From NCBI GenBank assembly GCA_000469685.2, contig LS997565.1:11962505-12026504 (forward strand): a stretch of 64,000 bases of DNA, read 5' to 3'. This stretch comes from Haemonchus contortus (lineage: Eukaryota > Nematoda > Chromadorea > Rhabditida > Trichostrongylidae). Below the pieces are notes generated by a model. The model made no database searches and was not told the origin of the DNA. It saw only the letters and a list, made by a program, of their open reading frames with translations. Of the stretch, positions 13,901 to 25,900 are shown in pieces (positions within the stretch are counted from its first letter, which is position 1; each line of letters opens with the position of its first letter). A program made the position numbers and the translations under genes.

Positions 13901-16900
13901 TTGCAGCAGATACCTTGTCAGAGATGAATGGTAAATACAGAGGAACAGACTCTACGACAAGCAGTGCTTGACAGAGGGTTGCGTTACATGTCCAAACGGG
14001 AAAGATGGAGATTGCGCTTCTGTAGGCGTAATTTATCAGATTCAATGTGAGGCATGTAATTCAAACTACATAGGGGAAACCGGAAGAGTTTTATCAGCAC
14101 GAATCAAAGAGCATCTTGCTGGTAAACGGCGCAGTAATGTGTTAACTCCGTTAGGGAAGCACAGAGTGGAGCAGCATGGTGGAAATGACTTTAACATCAA
14201 ATGTACGATATTGGCTCGTGAAACGAAAATATCGTCGAGGAAAGCGTTGGAAGCGTTCTGGATTCTAGCTAGAAATCCAGATATGAACAGCCGAAAGGAG
14301 TGTGTGACTATCACAAATGATCTCTTGCCATTTATGCAACACTGCGAGTTAGTCCCACAATCAGCGAACCGTGCTGATCCGCAATAATATTGCATAAGGA
14401 CAGCAGACTAAGATCATTCGCTACTGATGTACTAGCTGTGTAGCGTGGCTACACTTCGCGGTGGAAGTAAGGTGAGCTTATCCTTTGGATTTCGGTCATT
14501 TTCTGTGCATTCCTGATACAACGTTAGAAACGCTAGAGCGGAAGAGGCGCTTGGTGGGGTAGCGTACAATCAAAAAGCTTTGAACCACTTTCAGGCCTTT
14601 GAAAACGACGAGTCCGTCGAAACGTCGGCCAGAATAAAGTTTCCACCTACCAACCTCGAGGCAGAAGCAAAAACTAACGATTTTAAGAACAGACATGCCG
14701 AGGTTCAAAGATGAGAGAACATGGAATTTCTCCTGCTTGTTTTCAAACCATCCTCACCCTTCCCCCTTCCCCTCCCCCTTCAGTACCCTCGTCATTCGTG
14801 GAGCGTCCAACTGACCCTTTTAGAGGGATAAAAAAGGAACTTCAAGTGCTCCGAGGTTTGAAGGACTGATTTTGATGTTCTTGGGGAATCGTGTTCTTCT
14901 GCATCGTTCATACCTTCTGAGATTGCTCGAGCCTGGATTCCGCCGAACCCGCACTTTACCGACCCATCCGAGGACCCCGTTTTGCAATGTAAGCTTGTTG
15001 CTGTGTAAACTTTCCTGAACCTACTCTTATAGAGAAGGTGAGAAGGGGAGGGAGACGATATGGGATTGTATTTAAGCCCTACGGCATCAGAAAGAATGAC
15101 TTTTTACTCTTATCCACCTGAATCCCTACAAAACTAGAGATTTTGGGGTGTAGCAGGATTTCTGCTTGAATCGGTTCGAACAAGGCGAAGCCATCTTCAG
15201 GCCACAGTTTCCTTTAGTTCGATAGCCACCCTCAGCTCCGATTCCAGGACGACTGAGGTCGAGGCGCGCGCTTCACTTGAATCAGCTACGGCCGATGCCG
15301 AAATTCGACATGGGACTAAGTGGTGGTGGCCCAACCTTCAGTTCGTTCTTCTCTTTCATCCTTTCGGATGATCATTTCAGAAGCAAACCTTACTGGGTTG
15401 GTTCAGCTGTTGTGGGTAGCACCGAAGCGATTTCGTTCCTGTTTTCGAGTCATCGGGTGATTAATTCTGAAAGACGAACGGCAGCTGCAAAACTGAGCAA
15501 CGGGCCCGATCGTATTTCCTACCCATGCGAAATCGGGGAGCGTGTTTGAACGAGCGAATCTCCGGCAATCCATTATGAGGCTCTGGCTTGTTTCTAGTTA
15601 TAGCAGCGGTCTGCACACACACACACTCATCTCCCAAATGAACTGCAAGGTAATGGCTCATCACACGAAATGAGAACAGCTGCTCCAAGGCCACCAAGCT
15701 CGAGAACAGTGGCAAATGGGGGACCGGGAGGAGTGCTCATGTATCTACGGAGCATGGGCTGGGACATTCATACTCCATTCTCACCTTTTTAACATAAAGA
15801 TTGCGCCGTGCGCATAAATTGAGTGGCAATTAGAAACACGTACCAATCTATCGGAGATTACGATCTTCTATCGTTTTGGATCACTATTTTTTCTTCTAAA
15901 ACTTCGTAAGATTCAAAATGATTTCAATCATCCACTTGAAAGCTTATCATTACAACGATTTATTCATTACATTAACTAATTATTGACTGACCACTGAAAT
16001 ACTCTTTTGAAACCCAAATTTGGGGTCGTTGCTACAATTTCTGTAAAAATCAAGAAATTCTTCTTTCACAATTGGTTTGCCGCTGGAGTTTCCATTCACC
16101 AATGTCGTCACATTGAGACAGTAAGGAACATCCGTCAGCTTGAATAAAGGGTCCCAGCCATCAATTCTCTTCAAAAGACAAACCTCCTGAGGACCAACTT
16201 ATCTGGCTTCAGCTTCACAGAACACATAAGTCTGTGGAACATACCCCTGTTCCAGCGGCACAGAGATCTGTGAACTGCAAATCGGAACCGAATGGGTCGG
16301 GATATCCGACGTAGTATGTGGCTATTCCGTCGCTCTGAAAAATGATTATTCATTGGCATTTACCCCCTCTCATATATGAAACTGGGAGCCTTCAAAAGAA
16401 ATACCAAATTTTTGCCGATGGCTTTTCGAGCTCCAATTTTACTGGTTCGGTGAGATTGTCGGGCTTCACGACTTTAACGTCAGAAGCCTGGCATTCCTTT
16501 AACAGGGGCTGGACCATTGGAAGTAGAATGGTCAGGATGATCAACATCATCGTTGAGGGTTGGTTTTGTAGAAGCTGAGTATGGAAGGCAATCGAATACG
16601 GGCTGTGGGTAATGTAGCAATGTTCTGCCTCTTATACCAATCATCACCAAATATTTTACAGACTTCTGGGGTGTTCCACTGTTGTATCAGCTTTTGTGTA
16701 ACTTCCAGTTACTAAATTAGTCCATTATCCCAAAAAAATTTATTTCCGACTTCACTATGTATGAGGAGTCCTATTTTTGACAAAGTTTGCCGACGGCTAC
16801 GATTGATTAAACCAAACTGACCAAAGGAAATATGATTACAGGATGCAAACCTCTGTAATACCATTCCATAAGCTTCAGACCACCCGAAGAAGCCTCTTTA

Positions 16901-19900
16901 TTTAACTGTCTATGTGGGAACAGCACGCCCAAATCCTTTTATAGCTGCAGCTTTCATTTGTGATATAGAACTACACAGTACTCGATTCAACGAGCACAAA
17001 CTACTTTTCCCAACGAAAAAGTTGTGCAAACCTGGATTCTGGATCATGATAAGGGCGTTCCCATATTTTGCCTTCCGTAGAATATAAAAATGTTATATAA
17101 TATGAGTTTTTGGAACAGATCAATAAAATAATCGCATATGAATGATAATCCTTATGGGTGAGATAGACCAATAACTGCTTTAAATTGTGGGAGCATCCTC
17201 CACCGCGACAATATTAAAAGTGTTTCCTATGGTTATTCTGAAGTGGCCCTTCCTAGTAGAAAAGCAGAAGGGCTAGCGTAGAATAGTGGGGAAGAAGAAG
17301 CAAGAAAAGTAGCAGAATTCGTGAGAAAGAGGCTCCTTAGTTATTGTGAAAGTCTGGGTCTGTACTAGGCATTTGGACGAGATTTCTATTGCGATTGATT
17401 GCAACTCACTTGCAACTCCTCATGGAGCTGGCTTAACCTTGACATGTGTGCTCCATTGTGAGTGGTGCAGCCTTTACTGTAGCATTAAAACACTTCCAGC
17501 TTGGGGTGTGAATGTCGACGAGATCGATACTCAATTTTGGGTCCATATTGTTCCCTATCTAAGCTGCTTTTGACCCGACAGCTTATCATATACCATAATT
17601 AAGAGCCCCAGGTCCCTCTCAGTTGGGAGTTTCTAAGGCAATTTCGAGTGAACTGTGCCTTGAAATCTTACGAGGGTACGGCCACTACCGATGGAATTCC
17701 ATTTGAGGGCTCATACCCCACATTTTCCATAAATACAATTCGTTATCATTTTATGCAACTGAATTCGAATCACGATTTCCAAAAAAATTGAACACTCGGT
17801 TACTGACCGAACTTACTTCAACTAGCAAATGTTATATCTCAGTATCCCTGATCCTGTAGTTGATATGTGCCAGAAAAATTCGAACGCTCATAGCATTTAA
17901 TCGCAATTGTTTTGACCGTTGACCATTTTAGGATCAATTTATTGTCAGAATAATCGGCTGTTCGAATAACGAAAAAATTGGCTGTTTTATAGCGATTCCG
18001 CGATTTCACGGGACAACATTGGATTTTCATGAGGGATCTTCCACACTTCCATTCCATAGGAGTACGGGTCCGAATGGATAGAAATATTCTAGAGAGTGAT
18101 GAAACCATTAAAGAAAGTCAATAGGTCTGTCTATAAACAGATCGGCAGATTGGATGTGTTGTCAAAATGGCAATAATATAAACAAAAATGGAGTTACTGT
18201 AGGAGTCGTGAAAAGAGAAACGGTGTGAGATAGCCCTCTTCAGTCGCAGCCTGCTGATAGTCGGATAGGGCTAAAAGTCTGAGGAACGGAAGCAACAGAG
18301 CTGCGTTACTTGTAATTTAATCTTCGGAAGGGAGCGGTTAAAGACTGAGTCTGTACGGCGCTAGATGGTTTGGAAGTCGATTTTTTCTCAGCGTTTCAAG
18401 TGTTCTTAAGTGAGTTTGTAGGTTTCTTTCCAATCGAGCCTCGTCGATGTTTTGTTGTAAACAAATGCGTAAATATAATAAGTACTGATGGTATAACATC
18501 CAGTACAGCATTCAGTTGTATTATTCAATAACCAAGTAAAAAACTTCAAAATGATTGGAATGAATCCAACGGCGTGTCATCTTTGCCTAGGTTTTTTCCT
18601 CAGTTACGGAGAGGCTCGTTGGGCCCTCTGTTAGTAGGGATATCTCATCTGCAGTGATTTGATTAGGGCATAATGAAGGTGGTTATCGTGCGTGACAGCA
18701 GGTGGCCCTCACATAGGCACTCCCAGGGCCTTCTGGTAGTTCACCAAGATCTCAAAACATCGTGTTCTTTCCGAGAATAGTTAATGGCACATGTAGGCCG
18801 AGCTGTGTACTTGCCGCAATTGCTCCCAAACACGAAACCATCAATCAGACTTTTTTGGCCTCGAAGTTCATGGCGCAAAATTCAGAAGTGGAAGCTTTTA
18901 GGGGAAGCTAATTATCTCAAACACCTGTTGCAGTATTACTTACGACTACTGTAATCTTTTCCTTTTTTTCTTTCAGGTGCTTTCCGCTCTTCAAGCGATC
19001 GATCCGTCGTCTGATCTACTTTTACCACTTCTTACGGTACTCTCTAATGCCACAGCATATCCAGCAAATCAGGTGAATTTTTGTGTAGGAAACCACGATG
19101 GGAAACTGTGTGTGGAGAATTTCGAAGACGTTTATACTGAATGAAAGCAAATAGATTTGCCTTGGAAGCGTCGAAGCGGCTAATAGGATTTTTGAGTTTT
19201 TTACCGTTTCATTGATGGCATTTTTTGAATTTGTGGCATTGAATTCTATTTTTTCTTCGACATCTTCACACGAGTATCAGCCCTCAAATGCCAAGATTTG
19301 CTCTAGTGTGTTTCAAGGAGAAAGGGGGGAAGGTAGGGACCATGGATTTTCGCAAAGCTGTAAATAAAAAATTTGTTAAAGTAAACAAAATCTCGAAAAA
19401 TTATCTTTGTTCATATGTGAAAGAAGTCTACCCTTGCAAATCATCACTTTCTATCAATCCAGTAAGCAAAAATTTATGAGATTCGATGCCATGGCGCAGT
19501 AGGAGTAACCACTCTATACAAATTCCGTTCCCCAAAATAGTTTTTTAACTCGGTGTAAAGGACGTCTGCCTAGGCAATTGGTGTATTTGTAAGATGTTGA
19601 AAATTTGTTTGTACAAAATTTACCTGGAACAAAAAGTTCAAGCTAGAAAATGGGACCCCTTCCCCTCCCCCCCCCCCCCCCCCCTCCTCCGGCTATAAAT
19701 AAGCAAGTCCGCTTAACAAGTGGACTACATATGAAATTGCAATTTTATTGTCACATATTCAAAATAACCCTGTGAGCGAGTAGAGTGCTTTAACTCATCA
19801 TGAAAAAAATCAAAAATGGGAGAAAAATTATTTTCCGATATTTCATATCTGACGATGAAGGGTTTGGACCCGATTCCAGAGAGAATCGGTGATATGCCGC

Positions 19901-22900
19901 GAATTCATGAAATCGGGTGCAGTTACACCTTTTGGGTGGACCTCGTTCACATGCTGGGTGCACCAAAATTACGTTATCATGGGATTTTACCGTCAAAAAC
20001 CAATATTCTCGAGGAAACCAGACAAACTTCAGGGAAAAAACCTTTTATCCCTCGTAAACAATGGAAAACGATACTGTGATGGAAATTTGATGCATTTTGT
20101 GTGCATGGCTGTGGCTGAATGATGGCGAGGCAATTCTCATGATCTTTTTATGAGTATTAACAGAAGAAAAGAAAATAGCGAGTAAATATTCGGGAAGAGG
20201 ATTCAACTATCAGGAAAAATACGGTTACCCTGAAAAGTAATTGGAGCTGCTGGTAGAATCCTGAGATTTTTACCGTTTCGTAGTCTGGATTTATAGAATT
20301 CTATTCCGATTTTCGTTCGTTGTTGAAGTCGTACTGGGCTTCTAATTTGAAGAGCGCTAGGTATTGGCCTGGGATTGTGGTCGAAATAGACTACCCTTTG
20401 TGTCAGGAGAGAAAGGGGGAGGCGGGACGGCTGCATGCAGGCGGGACTGGTGCGGGCCTCGGGGAGCTGTGATTGGTTCAGCGTTCGATAGGCTATGATT
20501 GGTCCATTACGGCCCTGAACTCTCTTCGAAGTCGACCATAAACGCGGTCCATCGTACAGAAATTCCTTGGATCAGGGACTGGGCTGCTCGTTCCTTCAAT
20601 CTGGACGATCTAGGGAGCTCTAAAACCCCCAGGAGCTCATCCAGCACTAATATCGAACATGTATGGCGTGCATGCATAAGCGGTAGCCATAATTTCAGAA
20701 ATCCCACCAGAGCGTGTGGTCCCGAACCGATGAAAGACAAATCCTCCAACCGTTGTAGCCTCATATGTCATCGTTTTTCCACGGATCTCGAGCTTCATTT
20801 GTCATCCCCTCGGGGCGAATGCCGCTTCCTGCACCCCATATTTCATTTGTGGGCTTGGGACGAATTCTCATGTAGATACCCCAATTGCAGTTTGTTTCCA
20901 ACAGTTTTAGATAGGAACAGGGGTGGTCCAGAAGGTCCAATAGGTATAGCGAAAAATCAGAAATGGAGAAGAATTAAAGCAGAAAAAGAGTTTGAAAAAT
21001 TGGGTTCGAGGTTCAATGAAGGCACTAGCAGCCACTCATTGATTGAGGGAAATGTATTTCATGGTTTTTTGTTGAAATGGATTACATTAGTCCACAAATC
21101 TGATTGCACTTAGCCCTAACGAAGCTTCGCAGCCCACATTTTCATCTCTCGAAATTGAGGGATCGCATGGGGATCGCTTGGAATTGAAGTACAAAGTCAA
21201 CAAAAAGTTTTTTACCCCGACCATTTCGTTTTCCCCATGGAAAGATGGGGAACAAATGGATGGGGAGCCCTACATAAATCTCTAAGAAACGAAAATAGCA
21301 AAAACCCACTTTCTAGAGTCACACTGCTCCCCCAAGCGGCGACTTTAGTTGACTTGTTGGCGGATGAAAGTAGGGAAGTGATCGAAGATCATGCTCAAGT
21401 TGGGCGCATTTTTCCGTCTCTCAGAACCATGCCCTTATTCAGGTCTGTATCGGAGCTGATAAAAGCGGTGCAACAACTGAGTTGATGATCGAATCCCATA
21501 TCGAATCCTTCTAAGATAACCGGGCTCTTCAGCCCTATAGATTTGTGAGCTGCTGCTAGGGTCACGGATTATTAACTGGTTAGCTCTCATGGTTACTGGG
21601 TAATCCCGTTCCCCCACCTTAAAGGTCGCTGAATGGTAGAAACGGCCTCTCAACAGGAACCGAGCTCGTGGGTTATACCGAGCAAGACGGATCACCTTTT
21701 ATCTTTTGAAAAGGTAGGGAAAAACTTTGAAATATTTGAGTTCTAGCATTTCATTGAGAGGGGGACTCAAAAGTAGTCTGCGAAGAGATTTTCCTCTGGA
21801 AGTATGAGATGAAGCTGACCCTCTACCTCACGTTTTCTCATGGTTATTTCAGGCTCTCCTTGCTATGCTGGAAACAGCGTCCAGAAGTCTAAAGACAAAA
21901 GATACTCCTTTATATAGCCCCTACGATGGCCTTTCCAGTAGAACTTCAATTTGTCTGGGATATATTGACCTTTACCGATAAAGAATTCAATATTTATCCG
22001 CCCTCAACCCATGGTAGAAGAAACCTTTGTGTGCACCCCTTGGTGGTAGACGCTCACGCACAGGGCACCAGCTGAGCAAGGCTTCCTCATGGATGCCATC
22101 TTCTTTTCCTTTCAAAAGTCCAGAAGTAAGTCACGTAGATGAGGGTCGCACGGGAGCTTTTTAAGTCTGACTACTTGCCATTCTTTCTCTATTAAGTTAG
22201 CGTCAGCATTCTTCTTAAAGGCCTCGCTTCCTACCCTAAACACACCCTTCCTGTTTTTGGGGCATGCTTTGTTGTTACATTCAGAAGCTTTACTCAACTT
22301 GGATGGGGAAAGGATTTCCAGTTGGCTACCCACAGGGTGCTTTTGGGGTTGTTGACGCTTTCATCCTCCTCATGTAATGCACCCCCAGAGACTGAGAATT
22401 GCGAGTCACGAAGCAAACACCAAAATAATTCCGTCCTTTTTCGTAAAAAAGGGCGCTTCTATGGAATTCATGACTGAAGGGGAAAGCAGAGCGATTGGCA
22501 TTCGCTCTCCAGAATCACGCTAGCAGAATCTCAATAACAGCTAAGCATTGGGAGTACTACAAGCCCAAGACAGGGCGTTTGGCTGTCCAGAAATGGGATG
22601 GTGGAAGAAAAGTGCAAAATTTCTGGTGTTCAACTGCATAATGAAATTAATTTTGGGTTAGTCTTGAATGACGATTTAAAACCCAGTACAACAATTGGGA
22701 ACTGCTACACCATGATGCCGAAGTAGGCGGAAGATCGCTTTTTGGGTCCTTACCATTGACTGAGAAGGGATTCGGATAAAATCGGGTGCTGTTACTGCTT
22801 TATCTGCCGCTTGTAGGTAATATGGATGCTCCAACATTACAGCAACAACGAATATGTAAGGAATGTTGTTGGAATTTTTAAGGAATGTCTGGGTGATAGT

Positions 22901-25900
22901 TAGAATTCTGGTCTTCTCAAAGAGCCCCGTAAGAGATTACAGGAATCCCGAGGAGAAGGGTGCGATTGACCGGGTGCGGTACATTAGATCCGAGCGGCAT
23001 GGCGCAAACGCCGCGCGACGGAGAAGTTCAAGGGGAAGGGTGGTCTCGGGACGCGCTATTAATAGATGGCATAGGGAATCGATCTTCCTATCGATCGGCG
23101 ACAATTTACTGTTCAACTATGAAAATCGACCTCTTCCGATTGGTGATAAGACAGGGCTTAGTGTTAACGATTACGATCGATTCCATACTCGAGGCCGTTA
23201 TCGAGACTCGAGGTATCTTTCACTGCCTTGTTCGTCTCTCCTGTATGGGTCACATTTCTTACCTCCATTCAGAATGTTTTGATGCGACGAAACTGAACTC
23301 CGATGTCCAAACACTCCCGATCTGGACTTTAACTTGAATTCGTGTAGGCTTGTGATTGACAGATGTGTCAAGAAAATTGTTGTGGTTATAATCTTGTTGA
23401 CATATTCTGCCATCCTCTTCCTCACGGCCAAATTCTCACGGGGATGCTCGGAAGAATGACGCCATTCCGTGGAAAAACAGCCATCAATTGCTCTCACATG
23501 GATCCCATACCGTGAAACCGAGAAAAATGAGTCTGTAGAGGGCAGATTCTCATCGATTGCTCGAATGGAACATTTCCTAAATGTCCAGGAAAGTTTTTTC
23601 CGGCTGCACTGACTTGTTGTCCAAATCTGAGTCTGAGGGATGTTCTGTTTGTCTGAGGGAGATTGAGGGTGTTCTGGTTTGGGGTGGAGGGATGTTCTGC
23701 TTCGCAAGGTACTTCTTGTCCACAACGGAACAGCTTGTTAAGTGTTTCTGGCCACCATAAGGTCCCAGCAGCTCCGTCCCTCCAGCATAAGGTCAGTCAT
23801 CGCGAACTCGAGCCCAACTTTCATTTCCCGACCAGGCCAATTGAGCCTTCCGTCTGCCCGGAGCTGGTTTACGCCGCAAATGGAACAAAATGTCTGATTT
23901 CTCATTCTGAACGGAGCAGGTCCTTGTCAATACAATTCCACACAAGATCTAAACACCGCCCAGAGTGAAGTCAGCCAACCTATTTGGTTCTAATTATACT
24001 CGCTTTGCCTCTCGGAAGAGTCTCAAAATCCTGGGTAGGAGTTGGCGGTATGAGACGGCGAGGAATCTCCTATTCCATTCCATCTGTAGCTGAAAAAAAG
24101 ACAGTGCTCCAGTGCTGGTATTGCAATTTAATGTTGGGTAGCCTCATTTTTTTCGTGCTCTTTTCGTGGGAGTTTCTGACTCTATGCTTTTTATGTCCAT
24201 GCGAATCTTCATTCGATGGCTTCATTTCGTTGGCCATTGCATGTCAAAGAGTGCACTTGACGTGAAGAATTTCCGGCAATGGCTGTTGCGAAAAGGCGCT
24301 GAAAGCCTCAAGGGAGTTGGGTGCTTGCTATGTCAGAAATGCCCGATATTTGGAACCGAGAAAGGGATCATGTCCTAGGTGCAGAGTATGAGATCCTGTT
24401 GATCCATCCAGAATCTCAGGCTTTTTCGCTAAAAGGGAGGTCAAAAAAGTCAGGTGAATGAGCCCATGAACGTGCCTCGAGATCGACATCTCGATCTGAA
24501 TCATTTCTTTCTCTACTGCATGGCTCGATAGAAGTCCGTCTGAGACCTATACCCTTTAACGTGCGGTTTTCGAGCCCTTGTTCCCTATCCCATACAGTAC
24601 CGAATCTCTCTCGTCTTGTTGTAGAGCTATTATGTGTTTAGACGAAAATGCCAGCAATTCATTTAGTATAGCTTCAAAGGGAGGAACTCAAGGCGAGTAT
24701 CATTGATGTACATAAAATGAGAAGTATTTGACTTCTTCCTATTCCGAGCCCTCCCCCACTTGAGTACAGCTTCACCTACAGCCATGAGACCCAGTGGAAA
24801 GGCGGTATACAGAAATGTTTGAGAAAAAAAAAACGGGAACACAGAAAAAACGAAATGTGAACGATGCATGAACTTTCCAGAAGCCGGAAATGGCACTTCC
24901 GGCAGTAACGAGTATTTCTTAATGGGGACATCCCATGGGTCCCCTTGGGAAAAATATGGTGAAAACAAGCAATAATCCACCTAAAAAGGAAATCTTCGCA
25001 AGTGCCCCTAAATCAAGGTGCTCGCTGACTTCCGAAAAGGGTGTGTCTGTCGAGCTTGTCCCCAGTACACTCACTCGCTTCCTTGGGCAGATTCTTAGGA
25101 ACCACCAGGGAAAGGAAATCATTATAACATTTTTCGGACATCGTTGATACAATTCCCTTCCCCCTTGTTTTTTTCTTGAGTCGTGGAACAGCGAATGGAG
25201 GACCTCATAACTGCTGTAGAGGGGCTTCCTTTCAAACGGAACAAATAGGAGTTTTTCGGAATTTTCCATCAATTCCGAGTCACTAGGGGTGCATTATATG
25301 AGGAGGATAGTGCAAGTCCTCTAGTTGCTCGCAGCATAATGTGATGACAAATTGACACCACCCAGCCAAAAATTGCCCACCAATGTCACCCATTCGACGA
25401 TTCGGTATGTCGTGAAGGAGGGGGAAGGGGGGACTGAAACATCACTTGTTGAACAGAACTGAAGAGTCGTGTAACCTTTGTCAGCATCAATGGGTTACAC
25501 GACTCAGCTCAGTGCCTTTACCCTTCCCGAGAGTCACTATCGGAGACATACGCATCCATCCTTACTCCTTTTTATACGAGACTCTGGGGGCGCTATTTGG
25601 ACGAGATTTCAGTTCTTCCAATAGTCGGGAAAATGCAATAGAAAGCTCGCCGGGCGACGACAATGGGATATTCCAGAAATCATTTTTGTCGTGAACTGTG
25701 ACTTTAAGTCCGAGTGAGGGGTTCGTAAAAATATTGATATCTATAGTTTCTATTTCAGATCCTTATGCGTGAATTGCGAATCACTGAACGAGTAGCTGAA
25801 ATGATTTGTTCGCCACGGCATGGCTGGTCACGATCGTGTCGCGTAATGCTACTACAGTGCTTAGCCAATATGGCAGTTTGCCCTGAAAACCATGTATGTT

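Noticed and set aside
13632..14045. Single 137-codon protein across the Penelope junction
   Set aside because: The first 35 codons are the antisense of the neighbouring inverted copy; the frame crosses an insertion boundary and is not a natural protein.
23198..23725. 175-codon minus-strand open frame as a gene
   Set aside because: No motif, no splice context, and the plus strand is open too; likely chance in intronic repeat DNA.
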